From positions 141,873 to 205,872 of the forward strand of contig NZ_KB899095.1 of the NCBI RefSeq assembly GCF_000378045.1: DNA of 64,000 bases, given 5' to 3'. A model generated the notes under the pieces. It was not told the origin of the DNA. It saw only the letters and a program-made list of their open reading frames with translations, and did not search any database. Below, piece by piece: positions 53,543 through 63,220 of this stretch (position 1 is the first letter of the stretch; the number at the start of each line of letters is the position of its first letter). This DNA comes from Marinobacterium rhizophilum DSM 18822 (GTDB taxonomy: Bacteria > Pseudomonadota > Gammaproteobacteria > Pseudomonadales > Balneatricaceae). A program made the translations under genes and the position numbers.

Positions 53543-54283
53543 ATGGAGCAGCCTGCGTTGGATCTGACACTGTATTGCGTACTCGCCGGCGGCCTGATCA
53601 CCGGCTTCTCCAAGTTTTCCGTCGGCGGCATGGGGCTGCTGATCCTGCCGGTGCTGATGCTTGCCATGACCGGCCCAGAAGCCCTGGCCGTACTGGTGCC
53701 CATGTATATCGCCACCGACCTGATGGCGATTGCAATGTACCGCCGCGATGTAAACTGGTCGGTGCTGATTGCCCTGCTGCCTCCCGCCCTGATTGGCGTA
53801 CTGCTGGGTACCTGGTTACTGGGCAGCCTGGATACCAGCGCCTTTACCCCGTTGCTGGGCGGACTGATCATTTGCATGATTGCGCTGGGCCTCTGGCTGG
53901 ACCGTCGCCCCACCGGCATCATGCGCCACCCCGTGGCGGCCAATGTTACCGGCCTTGCAGCGGGTTTCATCAGCATGATCGCCAATGCTGCCGGCCCCCT
54001 GTTCAGTCTCTATCTGCTGGAGCAGCGACTGCCCAAGGATGCCTATGTCAGCACTCGCGCCTGGGGTTTCATGATCATCAATGCCGCCAAACTGCCGATG
54101 CTCTGGAGCCTGGGCCTGATCAGCCGCGACAGCCTGACACTGAGCCTGTACGGCCTGCCGGCACTGATGCTCGGTGCGAGCATCGGCTACTGGCTGCTGC
54201 GCCGGCTGCAGCTGTCGCAGTTCAAATGGCTGATCCGCATCATGGCCAGCCTCGCCGCCATCAAGCTGTTTGCCTTCAGCTGA
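53543..54283 (+). CDS. TSUP (TauE/SafE) family membrane transporter
   Basis: A 246-residue membrane protein with about eight hydrophobic helices in two repeats. Repeat 1 begins LAGGLITGFSKFSVGGMGLLILPVLMLAM and repeat 2 includes NVTGLAAGFISMIANAAGPLFSLYLL, the family signature. TSUP proteins move sulfonates, sulfite or other organic anions. Control by the divergent LysR gene is likely. The last codons (IKLFAFS) are encoded by DNA that is partly duplicated 84 bases downstream. Confidence 0.9.
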   Translation: MEQPALDLTLYCVLAGGLITGFSKFSVGGMGLLILPVLMLAMTGPEALAVLVPMYIATDLMAIAMYRRDVNWSVLIALLPPALIGVLLGTWLLGSLDTSAFTPLLGGLIICMIALGLWLDRRPTGIMRHPVAANVTGLAAGFISMIANAAGPLFSLYLLEQRLPKDAYVSTRAWGFMIINAAKLPMLWSLGLISRDSLTLSLYGLPALMLGASIGYWLLRRLQLSQFKWLIRIMASLAAIKLFAFS

Positions 54284-54391
54284 ACCGTCAGACGGAACAG
54301 TAACGGCCCCATCCGCACCATGGGCCTATCATCACTTGTAACCATCACGTTGTTCGCCTTCAGCTGAATGATCCGACGGAACAGTAGCAGG
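54259..54391 (+). repeat. Direct repeat of the TSUP gene 3' end
   Basis: Copy A (54259-54306) spans the last eight codons, the stop and 23 bases beyond. Copy B (54343-54391) repeats it with substitutions, including shared GCCTTCAGCTGAA and GACGGAACAGTA. The offset is 84 bases. Copy B is outside any gene. The rest of the gap up to 54605 holds no gene that I can see. Confidence 0.75.
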
Positions 54392-54605
54392 TCGACAATC
54401 GAGGCCGCCCCAGGCGGTTCGCTGCGCGAGCTCAAGGTAATGTGCGATGCCCCCGACTATTGCTGTGCTGCAGCCGGGAAGCAACCGCCACGAACCGCTA
54501 TAGTCAATGGGGACTCCGGCGCCGAAGCGCCCGGCCCCGTTCGGACGGATACTCCCGCCTGACTTATGCCGGCATGCACGGTAACACTCACTTTACATTT
54601 TCAAG

Positions 54606-55586
54606 GTGAACGCATTGGAAGTTTCAAACGTGAACCCGGCCCCCGACACGGCGCGCCCCGCCTGTGAGGTGGTCGTGGTTGGCAGTCTGAACATGGACCT
54701 GGTCACCCGTACGCCACGTCTGCCGCAACCAGGCGAGACACTGACCGGCCGCGGCTTCTCGATCACCCAAGGTGGCAAGGGCGCCAACCAGGCGGTCGCG
54801 CTGGCGCGGCTCGGCGCCTCGGTGGCCATGATCGGCTGCGTCGGCGACGACGATTATGGCCGTGAGATGCTGGCCAATCTTGCCCGTGAAGGCATTGATC
54901 ATCGCGGCGTACGCATCGAGCACGGCTGCCCGACCGGAATCGCCGCCATCACCGTCGACGATACCAGCCAGAACAGCATCATCGTGGTACCCGGCAGCAA
55001 CCACGCGCTAACGCAGGCCGATATCGAGCCCTTCGATACGCTGTTGCGCGACGCCAGGCTGCTGGTCTGCCAGCTCGAAGTGCCACTGGAGACAGTGCGC
55101 TTCGCCCTGCAGGCCGCTCGCCGCCACGGCTGCACCACCCTGCTCAATGCCGCCCCGATCCTGCCGCTTGACGACGCCCTGCTGGCAATGGTCGACTGGC
55201 TGGTCGTCAATGAAATCGAGGCCGCCGCACTGGCCGGCCAGGCCGTCGGCACGCCCGACGAGGCGCTGGCCGCGATCACCCCGCTACGCGCCCGCGGCTG
55301 CGGCGATGTGCTGATTACTTTGGGTGCCCAGGGCACGGTCGCGGCCTTTGGTGACGAGCTGCGCCATTTCGAGGCTCAAAAGGTGGCGGCCATCGACACC
55401 ACCGGCGCCGGCGATACCTTTGTCGGCGGGTTCGGCGCGGCCCTTGCCCAAGGTGCAACGGTGGAAGCCGCGATCCGTCTCGGTCAGGCCGCCGCTGCCA
55501 TCGCCGTGACGCGCGCGGGCGCCCAGACCGCCATGCCCTATCGCCATGAATTTGCCAACCAAACCGACAGCGACCGAAAGAGTTAA
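54606..55586 (+). CDS. rbsK: Ribokinase
   Basis: A PfkB-family kinase of about 320 residues that makes ribose 5-phosphate. Landmarks are VVGSLNMDLVTRTPRLPQPGETLTG, the substrate-binding GGKGANQAVALARLG, LLNAAPILPL, VVNEIEAAAL and the catalytic DTTGAGDTFVGGF with the base aspartate. The frame can begin at GTG 54606, which has little ribosome site. GTG 54630 has GGAAG 8 bases upstream and may be the true start. The next gene starts one base after its stop, so ribose released by the nucleoside hydrolase can be phosphorylated directly. Confidence 0.93.
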   Translation: MNALEVSNVNPAPDTARPACEVVVVGSLNMDLVTRTPRLPQPGETLTGRGFSITQGGKGANQAVALARLGASVAMIGCVGDDDYGREMLANLAREGIDHRGVRIEHGCPTGIAAITVDDTSQNSIIVVPGSNHALTQADIEPFDTLLRDARLLVCQLEVPLETVRFALQAARRHGCTTLLNAAPILPLDDALLAMVDWLVVNEIEAAALAGQAVGTPDEALAAITPLRARGCGDVLITLGAQGTVAAFGDELRHFEAQKVAAIDTTGAGDTFVGGFGAALAQGATVEAAIRLGQAAAAIAVTRAGAQTAMPYRHEFANQTDSDRKS

Positions 55587-55587
55587 G

Positions 55588-56592
55588 ATGGAAGCGGACC
55601 AGACCCAGAACACGAGCGTGCCAACCAAGGTCCTGTTCGATACCGATCCCGGTGTCGATGATGCGATGGCTTTGCTGTTCCTGCAGCAGCACCCGGCCAT
55701 CGACCTGATCGGTATCACCACGGTGCATGGCAATGCCCATATCGATGTCACCACCCGCAACGCCCTGTACCTGTGTGAACGTTTCGGCATCGAGGTGCCG
55801 GTTGCTCAAGGTGCGCGAAACCCACTGTTGCAGTACAAGGCCGAGCCCCCCACCTTCGTCCACGGCGACGATGGCCTGGGCAACGTCGGCCTCAGCTTCG
55901 AGCCGACCCGCCAAGCGGACGACCGCCCCGCCTATCGCCTGATCATTGACACCGTGCGCCAGCATCCGGGCGAAGTGACCCTGGTTGCCGTCGGTCCGCT
56001 GACCAACCTGGCGCTGGCGGTCAAGGAGGATCCGGAGATCGCCTCGCTGGTGAAGGAGGTCGTGATCATGGGCGGCGCCTTTGGCATCAACGGCCAGGGT
56101 GGCAATGTGACCCCGGTGGCCGAGGCCAACATCATCGGCGATCCGCACGCGGCCGATATCGTCTGCACCGCGCCCTGGCCGGTCACGCTGATCGGCCTGG
56201 ACGTCACCCACCAGGTGCTGATGAGCAACAACCTGTTCGAGCAGTTGCGCGACCAGGGCGGTAGCGACGGCCAGTTCATGTGGGACATCTCGCGCTTCTA
56301 CGTCGACTTCTATACCACCCGCGAACAGATCCCGGGCTGCTACGTGCATGACTCCAGCGCCGTCGCCTACGTTATAGATCCGACCCTGTTCGAGGTACGC
56401 CGCGGCCCGGTCCGCGTCGTCGACAGCGGCATCGCCATCGGCCAGAGCGTGCAGCAGCCGGACGACCGCAGCTATGCACCCGGCCCCTGGGACGGCTACC
56501 CGTCGCAGAACGTGTGCGTGGCGGTAGATGCCCCGCGCCTGCTGCAGCTGTTCATGGATACGTTCGTGCCGGCGGCCGGCGGCGTCAGCTAG
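55588..56592 (+). CDS. Nucleoside hydrolase (IUNH family)
   Basis: A 334-residue calcium-dependent N-ribohydrolase that splits nucleosides into base and ribose. The signature VLFDTDPGVDDAMALLFL supplies metal ligands; GITTVHGNAHIDVTTRNAL, VTLVAVGPLTNLALAVKEDPEIA, IMGGAFGINGQGGNVTPVAEANIIGDPHAA and the late HDSSAVAYVIDP region complete the site. I start it at 55588 (MEADQTQ), just past the ribokinase stop; an earlier ATG inside ribokinase is in frame but unlikely. Coupling with ribokinase indicates a nucleoside salvage or catabolic unit. Base specificity is not readable. Confidence 0.92.
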   Translation: MEADQTQNTSVPTKVLFDTDPGVDDAMALLFLQQHPAIDLIGITTVHGNAHIDVTTRNALYLCERFGIEVPVAQGARNPLLQYKAEPPTFVHGDDGLGNVGLSFEPTRQADDRPAYRLIIDTVRQHPGEVTLVAVGPLTNLALAVKEDPEIASLVKEVVIMGGAFGINGQGGNVTPVAEANIIGDPHAADIVCTAPWPVTLIGLDVTHQVLMSNNLFEQLRDQGGSDGQFMWDISRFYVDFYTTREQIPGCYVHDSSAVAYVIDPTLFEVRRGPVRVVDSGIAIGQSVQQPDDRSYAPGPWDGYPSQNVCVAVDAPRLLQLFMDTFVPAAGGVS

Positions 56593-56824
56593 CGCCCCCT
56601 TAATCCACCAGCGGCCCCGCAGAGGAAACAACAGATGACGTGCCGTTCAAGCCGTTCGATGTCGACCACCCGGTGCCCAGGTCCAGAACGATACGTCACC
56701 GGCACTCTCACCCGAGACGCGCTCCGCTCGACAGTACGCTATTTGCGCTCAGCGGGTCCTGCCGTCAAACGAACATCGTTTGGCTATGCTTAGGGCGTGC
56801 CTGCAACTGACCGGACACCCGCCC

Positions 56825-57226
56825 ATGCTGCTTACCGTGGCCCATTTCGATTTCCCCTACCAGGCCCAGATTGCCCTCGCGCAACTGGAGTCAGAAGGAA
56901 TCAACGCCTGGGTCGCCGATGAGTTCACCATCGGCATGCAGTGGCTGTACAGCAATGCGCTGGGTGGCGTGCGGCTGCAGGTCGAGCCGCAGCAACTGCA
57001 GCGCGCACGGGAAATTCTGGCGCAGGACCGCAGCGCGGATGTGGAAGCCCAGGAAGGCTGCGATCCGCTGGTCTGCCCCTGCTGTGGCAGCACCCGAACA
57101 CACTATCGGCCGGTCGGACGCCGGCTCGCCTTCCTGGTGTTTGTGGGACTCGAGTTCCCGCTGTTTCCGGTGCGCAACGCCGTTCACTGCGATGCCTGCG
57201 GCTCCCTGAGCCGTCTGTATGACTGA
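56825..57226 (+). CDS. DUF2007-domain protein with C-terminal zinc-ribbon-like motif
   Basis: A 133-residue small protein. The N-terminal part (MLLTVAHFDFPYQAQIALAQLESEGINAWVAD) is the DUF2007 'putative signal transducing' domain; the C-terminus has paired cysteines, CPCCGS near residue 84 and CDACGS near 126, separated by a hydrophobic segment (RRLAFLVFVGLEFPLFPV), which suggest zinc binding. The start at 56825 aligns with the family; no clear ribosome site is seen and an in-frame ATG exists at 56780. The function is unknown. The gap to 57586 holds nothing recognisable. Confidence 0.8.
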   Translation: MLLTVAHFDFPYQAQIALAQLESEGINAWVADEFTIGMQWLYSNALGGVRLQVEPQQLQRAREILAQDRSADVEAQEGCDPLVCPCCGSTRTHYRPVGRRLAFLVFVGLEFPLFPVRNAVHCDACGSLSRLYD

Positions 57227-57586
57227 ACCGCGCCAGGTTCCACCCTGCCCCGACCGTGCCCTGTGCTAGTATCAAAAAACGATTCACAGCCCGCTGCTTG
57301 CATACGATCATGGATGACCCTCAGCTTCACATCCCAGCCCAGCCACCTGCCCCCCATCAAGGTGGTGCGATTCGACGCCTGCGACGCCAGCCCTAGCACC
57401 CGGCAGTAGCACTGGCATCAGACATTCGCCCATCTGGCCCTAACAGTTGATACGCCGATCCATAAGAATGGCGTCAGTATCAGTGATCGATGCACTTCGT
57501 TGCGACGCGGCTCAAGGTAGCTTTCCGCGGGCGCCAGATGCACCGGTCACCGACCCTCTTTTCATCCAGAGTCGAGTTACGTACCC

Positions 57587-58609
57587 ATGAGACAGCTGGT
57601 CGCACACCCCATAGACAGACTCGGTGAACTCAAACAGCGCTACTTCCCAGGCCTTTGCGTCGCCGTGACCATCGGCATCGCAGCGACCTTCCTGTCCCAG
57701 CGCTATGGTGCACCGGCCATGCTGATGGGTCTGCTGCTGGGCCTGGCATTCAACTTTCTCAGCGAAGAGCCCCGCGTAGTACCCGGCATCGAGCTGGCCG
57801 CCAAGTCTCTGCTGCGCCTGGGCGTCGCACTGCTGGGGCTGCGCATCACCTTCTCCGATGTGCTGACGCTCGGCTGGCCGCCATTGCTGATGGTCTTTTC
57901 AGCCGTATTGCTGACCATCGGTTTTGGCATCGTCATGGCGCGCCTGCTGGGCTTCAGCAGCCGCTTTGGCACCCTCACCGGGGGTTCGGTGGCCATCTGT
58001 GGCGCATCCGCCGCCATGGCAATCAGCAGTGTGCTGCCACAAACCGAGCAGACCAAGAAAGACACCCTGTTTACCGTCATCAGCGTAACGACCCTGAGTA
58101 CTCTGGCCATGGTGCTGTACCCCATGATCAGCCATGAGCTGGGACTGACGCCGGCCGAAGCCGGGCTCTTCCTCGGCGGGACCATCCATGATGTCGCCCA
58201 GGTGGTCGGCGCCGGTTACAGCGTGTCGTCCGAGGTCGGCGATTTGAGCACCTTCGTCAAACTGCTGCGCGTCGCCATGCTGGTTCCCATCGTACTGACC
58301 ATCGGCGTGGTGATTCGCCGTTCCATGGCCAGTCGCGGCGAAGTCGGTGGTGGCAGTGTCGGGGTGCCAGGCTTCCTGATCGGCTTCGTCGTGCTGTTCA
58401 CACTCAACAGTCTCGGCTGGATGCCGCAAATGATCGTTGAACCGATGGCTGACAGCGCTTCCTGGCTGCTGCTCACCGCCATCGCGGCCCTGGGTGTGCG
58501 CACCTCGCTGAAGGAAATTCTCACCGTGGGCCTTAAGCCGGTGCTGCTGGTGGTCAGCGAAACGATCTTCATCGTGCTGCTGGTGCTGGGGTTTATTACG
58601 CTGAGCTAG
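57587..58609 (+). CDS. YeiH/UPF0324-family membrane protein
   Basis: A 340-residue polytopic membrane protein with about ten helices. Landmarks are FPGLCVAVTIGIAATFLS, ELAAKSLLRLGVALLGLRITFSDVL, GGSVAICGASAAMAISSVLP and LFLGGTIHDVAQVVGAGYSVS, all typical of the family. Relatives are implicated in sulfonate or sulfate-related anion transport, but the role is not settled. It is convergent with the giant cyclase gene, whose stop is only 3 bases away, leaving no room for a terminator between the two genes. Confidence 0.9.
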   Translation: MRQLVAHPIDRLGELKQRYFPGLCVAVTIGIAATFLSQRYGAPAMLMGLLLGLAFNFLSEEPRVVPGIELAAKSLLRLGVALLGLRITFSDVLTLGWPPLLMVFSAVLLTIGFGIVMARLLGFSSRFGTLTGGSVAICGASAAMAISSVLPQTEQTKKDTLFTVISVTTLSTLAMVLYPMISHELGLTPAEAGLFLGGTIHDVAQVVGAGYSVSSEVGDLSTFVKLLRVAMLVPIVLTIGVVIRRSMASRGEVGGGSVGVPGFLIGFVVLFTLNSLGWMPQMIVEPMADSASWLLLTAIAALGVRTSLKEILTVGLKPVLLVVSETIFIVLLVLGFITLS

Positions 58610-58612
58610 ACC

Positions 58613-61600
58613 TCAGTTTGCAGTCTTCTGCGGGCCCAACTGCTCGAGCAGCGCTCTGGCCGCCCGCAGGTCAACCGTATCGAAACCTTCATCAAAACCC
58701 TTGTAACGGGCGGCCAGCAACTCGTGGGCTTCCTTCTGCCTGCCCTGCTGCTGCAGCAGCCGGGCCGAATCCATCGCCGCCCGCAGCTCCAGCGAACGGC
58801 TTCCCTGTTCACCCGCCAGGGCGATGGCCTTTTGGAAGCAGGCCTGGGCTTCTGAAGGCTGCGGCAGCCTGAACAGGCCCTGCAGCCGGTACAGCTCGGG
58901 CGCATAAAAGTTTTCCCCGGTCTGCTCGACGATGGCCAGGGCGTCATCGACTACCGCCAGCGCCGCGTCCACCTCTCCCGACTTGCCCAGGGATTCCGCC
59001 AGTAGCGCCATAAAGTAGGGTTTGAGGAACTCGCCACCGGTTGCCTGGTAATCCAGCATGCCCTGGCGAATGGCCGCTATGCCCTCGGCCGGCTGGCCCT
59101 GCTCGGCCAGGGTCCAGCCCCGCACAATGCTGGCGCGTGCGCGCCAATAGGGAAAACTTTGTTCGGTCGCCAGTACGATGACAGACTCGGCCCACTCCCG
59201 GGCCTGTGCCACTTCACCGCGCAGCTGATGCAACTCGGCCCTATAGATCATCGGATCGGCCAGGGTATAGGGATTGGGCGCCTGCTGTGCCAGCTCCAGC
59301 GCGTCCAGGCACCGTTGCAGCGCCTGGTCGGGATAACCGCGATACCATAGCGCCCAGGCACCGATCATCAGCCCCAGGATCCCGGGTTCAATACCGTACA
59401 GATACGTATGGTTGCCATGCTCGTGCGCATCATAGAGCGCAAGCACCTGCGCACAGTGCTCCTGCGCCTCCTGCAGCTGTCCCCGAAACAGCAAGGTCGC
59501 GCCCAGAGCGCCATGGGCCTGTACCCGCAGCGCCGGATCCGAGGCAGATTCTGCCATTGCCAGTAACTGCTCGGCCATCGTCTGGGCAGCGCCGAAATCG
59601 GCCCGCAGGGTATAGAAGCGCCGCAGCGCGACCAGGGCGGAAAACAGCTGCCCGCTGTCACCCAGCTCACGTCCCAGGCTTAGGGCCCGGGAAAAGCTCG
59701 CTTCAACCTCGGAAGCGCCAAACCCCCGGACAGCCATCCAGACGTGGCCCTGGGTGATCTGCAGTCTGAGCTCAAACCGCATTCGCTGCGTGGTATCCGG
59801 CAGTCTTGGCAGCAAGCCTTGCGCCCGGGTGAGGTGCGCCAGAGCCTCCTGGGCGGCAGAGCGGCGCATCGCCTGCTCTGCGGCGCGCAACAGATACTCC
59901 ACCGCCTTGCCGGCATTGCCGCTGCAGCTGTAATGGTGGGCCAGCTCGCTGCAGTGGTCGTTCAGACTGTCACCGAACAGTGCCTCGATCGCCAAGGCCG
60001 TGCGTTCATGCAGTTGGCTGCGGCGTTCCTGCAGCAGCGAACCATAGGCAACTTCCTGGGTGAGGCCATGCTTGAAGGTGTACTCGACCTCGGGAAAGGC
60101 CGGCCGCTCATAGAGAAACTCCCCGGCCTGCAAGCGGGACAGCCCGCGCTTGAGGGCGTCCTCCGGCGGCCCGACCACCTGCTGCACCAGGCTCCAGGGG
60201 AAGTCCTTGCCGATCACCGCGAGGGTTTGCAGCAATGCCTTCTCCTCCATGGCCAGGCGGTCGATGCGCGCACTCAGCACACCCTGCACCGTGGTGGGTA
60301 TGTGCAGATCGGCGGGTGCCCGCTGCAGGCGATAGGCGCCCGGCTCCCCGCTGAGCACTTGCTCCTCGGCCAGGGTCTGCACCACTTCTTCCAGGAAAAA
60401 GGGATTGCCCTCGGTCTGCTCCATGATCAGGGGCTTGAGCGGCGCCAGCGACGCATCCTCTCCCAGCAGGGCCGACAGCAGCTCCTCGGCCTCCACCGGG
60501 CCCAGCGGATCCAGCCGCAACTGGGTGTAGCAGCTTTTCTGGCCCCAGTCATGCTGATACTCGGGTCGGTAATTCACCAGCAACAGCATGCGGGCCCCGG
60601 CCACCCCGTCGCTGAGCACCCGTAAAAAGGCTTCGGTCTCGCGATCAAGCCATTGCAGATCCTCGAAGACAAGCACCAGCGGCTGATCGAGACTCTCGTG
60701 CACCAGCAACTGTCGAATGGCCTCGAAGGTACGCTGGCGCCGAACCTGTCCATCCATCTGTCCCAGCGACGAATCCGGTTCGGCCGCGCCCAGCAGGTAA
60801 TACAGATAGGGCAGGCTGCCCTCCAGGGTGCGGTCCAGCGTCAGCACCTTGCCGGTGATTTTCTCGCGACGCTGCCGCTCGTCGTCCTTAGGACCGATCT
60901 GCAGGTAGTTTTTCAGCAGCTCGATCAGCGGCAGGTAGGCAAAGGCCTTGCCGTGGGATACCGAAAAGGTTTCCAGTACCCGGCACGGCTGCTGGCCACG
61001 CTGCTTGAACTCGTAAAAGAGCCGCGACTTGCCGACACCCGGTTCGCCCACCACACCGACAATCTGCCCATGGCCGGCACAGGCCTTGTCCAGCGCCCGT
61101 TGCAGCTGCGCCAATTCGGCCTGACGACCGACAAAGCGTGCCAGGCCACGGTGTGCCGCCACTTCCAGCCGGGTACGCAGGGCGCCGAGGCCCTGCAGTT
61201 CATATACCGCCAGCGGCTCGGACAGCCCCTTGACCCGGGTACCCCCCAGCGCCTTGAAATCAAAGTATCCCTCGGTCAGCCGGTAGCTGGGCTCGCTGAC
61301 CAGAATGGTGCCGGGAGTGGCGATCCCCTCCATGCGGGCGGCAATGTGAATGGTATGGCCCACCGGGTCATAATCCGTGTGCAGGTCATCGGTACGAATT
61401 CCCCGCACCACCACTTCACCGGTATGGATGCCGATGCGCACCTGCAGCACATTGCCCTGCTCAAGCCGGATGCGGTCACTGTGATGGCGTATCGTTTCCT
61501 GCATGCGCAGTGCCGCATAAAGCGCGCGCCGGGGATGGTCCTCATGGGCAATGGGGGCGCCGAACAGGGCCAGAATGCCGTCACCGAGTGACTTGGCGAC

Positions 61601-62026
61601 ATAGCCCTCGTAATGGTGCACGGCCTCCATCATCAGCTCGAGGACCGGGTCGATCAGATGACGTGCCTCTTCAGGATCCAGGTCCTGGATCAGCGCCGTG
61701 GAGCCGCTCATATCCGCAAACAGCACGGTGATGGTCTTGCGCTCGCCGCCGCTGTCGCCGCGGGCCTGCCGGGCGCTTTGCTCGACCAGGATACGTTCGG
61801 CCAGGTGGGGCGGCGTGTACTGGATAGGTGCCGGCGCCACCGGGGCGGGACGGGTGGCGGCCGCGACCGGCGCATCGCCCAGCGAGGTGCCGCAGGCATT
61901 GCAGAAGCGGGCGGCGGAACTCACCTCCTGACCGCACTGCGGACAGCAGCGCGCCATTCGCGCGCCACAATGCTCGCAAAATCGGGCGCCTGTCGCATTG
62001 TCTTGCCCACAATCAGCACAGCGCAT
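58613..62026 (-). CDS. Adenylate/guanylate cyclase - AAA ATPase - TPR regulator
   Basis: An 1137-residue multidomain protein. Residues 1-46 form a double zinc ribbon (Cys3/6/17/20 and Cys28/31/42/45). A class III nucleotide cyclase domain follows (about 95-275), with metal aspartates Asp105 in LFADMSGST and Asp149 in KSLGDGILALFG, and RIGIHTGEVV. The predicted ATPase (about 298-600) has Walker A GEPGVGKS (327-334) and a Walker B-like LVLVFEDLQWLD. The C-terminal half is helical, with TPR-like repeats. This architecture links a cyclase to a STAND-type NTPase switch and is common in bacteria with rich signalling. The ligand and whether the product is cAMP or cGMP are unknown. Confidence 0.92.
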   Translation of the reverse strand: MRCADCGQDNATGARFCEHCGARMARCCPQCGQEVSSAARFCNACGTSLGDAPVAAATRPAPVAPAPIQYTPPHLAERILVEQSARQARGDSGGERKTITVLFADMSGSTALIQDLDPEEARHLIDPVLELMMEAVHHYEGYVAKSLGDGILALFGAPIAHEDHPRRALYAALRMQETIRHHSDRIRLEQGNVLQVRIGIHTGEVVVRGIRTDDLHTDYDPVGHTIHIAARMEGIATPGTILVSEPSYRLTEGYFDFKALGGTRVKGLSEPLAVYELQGLGALRTRLEVAAHRGLARFVGRQAELAQLQRALDKACAGHGQIVGVVGEPGVGKSRLFYEFKQRGQQPCRVLETFSVSHGKAFAYLPLIELLKNYLQIGPKDDERQRREKITGKVLTLDRTLEGSLPYLYYLLGAAEPDSSLGQMDGQVRRQRTFEAIRQLLVHESLDQPLVLVFEDLQWLDRETEAFLRVLSDGVAGARMLLLVNYRPEYQHDWGQKSCYTQLRLDPLGPVEAEELLSALLGEDASLAPLKPLIMEQTEGNPFFLEEVVQTLAEEQVLSGEPGAYRLQRAPADLHIPTTVQGVLSARIDRLAMEEKALLQTLAVIGKDFPWSLVQQVVGPPEDALKRGLSRLQAGEFLYERPAFPEVEYTFKHGLTQEVAYGSLLQERRSQLHERTALAIEALFGDSLNDHCSELAHHYSCSGNAGKAVEYLLRAAEQAMRRSAAQEALAHLTRAQGLLPRLPDTTQRMRFELRLQITQGHVWMAVRGFGASEVEASFSRALSLGRELGDSGQLFSALVALRRFYTLRADFGAAQTMAEQLLAMAESASDPALRVQAHGALGATLLFRGQLQEAQEHCAQVLALYDAHEHGNHTYLYGIEPGILGLMIGAWALWYRGYPDQALQRCLDALELAQQAPNPYTLADPMIYRAELHQLRGEVAQAREWAESVIVLATEQSFPYWRARASIVRGWTLAEQGQPAEGIAAIRQGMLDYQATGGEFLKPYFMALLAESLGKSGEVDAALAVVDDALAIVEQTGENFYAPELYRLQGLFRLPQPSEAQACFQKAIALAGEQGSRSLELRAAMDSARLLQQQGRQKEAHELLAARYKGFDEGFDTVDLRAARALLEQLGPQKTAN

Positions 62027-62046
62027 GGGGCTTTTATGTCCTCCGC

Positions 62047-62337
62047 CTAGCAGCCTGTCGGACTTAACACTTATCTACTCGACTCGGGCATCCTGCTTCG
62101 CCCTACCTCCTGCATCCATGCAGTCGTGCGGAAAAGCCGCCTCTCTCCGGAAAAGAGTGGTCATTTTTCGCGCTCTTTTTTACTCGTCGCAGGCTCCTCG
62201 GTCTGCGACCCCGCTAAAGCGGTTCTTTCCACTTCGTTCCAAGTGTTAAATAGAACCACTATTCGTCTCAAAAGAACTCAAAAACTACCCCAAAACGGAC
62301 TTTCCCTCGCTACGACCGGCCAAGCCCGACAGGCTGC
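62047..62337. mobile_element. MITE-like element, copy 2 (inverted, longer)
   Basis: It starts with CTAGCAGCCTGTCGGACTT (62047-62065) and ends with AAGCCCGACAGGCTGC. The right-hand 90 bases read in reverse complement match the left part of copy 1 (36467-36649), including GAGGGAAAG, AGTTTTTGAG and AATAGTGGTTCTATTTAACA. The left part matches copy 1's right part around GGCTTTTCCGCA. It has about 110 bases of extra interior sequence, including a GTCGCAG/CTGCGAC hairpin. The right end lacks the CTAG. It lies in the 504-base gap upstream of the cyclase gene; the remainder of that gap (62338-62530) holds no gene. Confidence 0.7.
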
Positions 62338-62530
62338 GTTCACAAGTCGGCGTCCGCTGCCAGCGATACCGCGACCGATTCCGGGCCAGGGGTCGCGATA
62401 GCCGGTGCTGCCCGGCACCCGTCACACTGCGCGGGGCCGTCACCAGAACCGATGCTAAAAGCATAGCCGAGCCCGGCGCCAGGGGTTATCTGCTCCGCGG
62501 CCAGGCACCCGGACACTCCGCCATCAATCC

Positions 62531-63220
62531 TCAGCCATCAAAGCGATAACCCACCCCGTGCACCGTGACGATGATGCGCGGGTCTTTGGCGTCGCGCTCC
62601 ACGGCCTTGCGCAGTTTGGAGATGTGCTGGTCCAGGGTACGGCTGCTGGGCAGGTAGTGACGACCCCAGCATTCATCGAACAGCTCGTCGCGGCTCAGTA
62701 CCCGGCCCGGGTTGCGATGCAGCAGCTGCAGGATGCGCATATCCCTGAGGCTCAGATCAATGCGGTGGTCGCCGCGTTCGGCGCGCAGCTGCGCCGGCAG
62801 TACTCGCAGATCCGCCATCTGGAAACTGTCGTCCACCAGCGTGGGTGACAGGCCCCGCGCCAGGCACCGGCGCGTCACGGCACGGATACGCGCCACCACT
62901 TCCCGACTGCCGAAGGGCTTCTTGATATAGTCATCGGCACCCAGCTCCAGCCCCAGCACCTGATCGATTTCTTCCGACTTGGCACTGATGAAGATGACCG
63001 GCAGCTGCTGATCCTGCTGGCGAATACGCCGGCACAGACTGTAGCCGTCCTGACCCGGCATCATGATATCGAGCAACACCAGATCGGGCCTGTGCTGCTC
63101 GAACAGCGCCCAGGCCTGGTCGCCATCCGCAGCCTCGAGGCAGCTGTAGCCTTCGGCCTCCAGCAGATCCTTCAAACCCAGGCGGATATTGAGGTCGTCT
63201 TCGGCAATCAGTATTTTCAT
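62531..63220 (-). CDS. OmpR-family response regulator
   Basis: A 229-residue DNA-binding response regulator. The receiver has acidic EDD near residue 7-9, phosphoacceptor Asp51 in LVLLDIMMPGQDG, Ser/Thr in FISAKSEE and Lys in YIKKPFGSREV. The C-terminal winged helix contains DLSLRDMRILQLLHRNPGRVLSRDELFDECWG and the recognition-helix region SSRTLDQHISKLRKAVERD. It overlaps the upstream kinase gene by 4 bases. The target genes are not evident in the window. Confidence 0.94.
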   Translation of the reverse strand: MKILIAEDDLNIRLGLKDLLEAEGYSCLEAADGDQAWALFEQHRPDLVLLDIMMPGQDGYSLCRRIRQQDQQLPVIFISAKSEEIDQVLGLELGADDYIKKPFGSREVVARIRAVTRRCLARGLSPTLVDDSFQMADLRVLPAQLRAERGDHRIDLSLRDMRILQLLHRNPGRVLSRDELFDECWGRHYLPSSRTLDQHISKLRKAVERDAKDPRIIVTVHGVGYRFDG

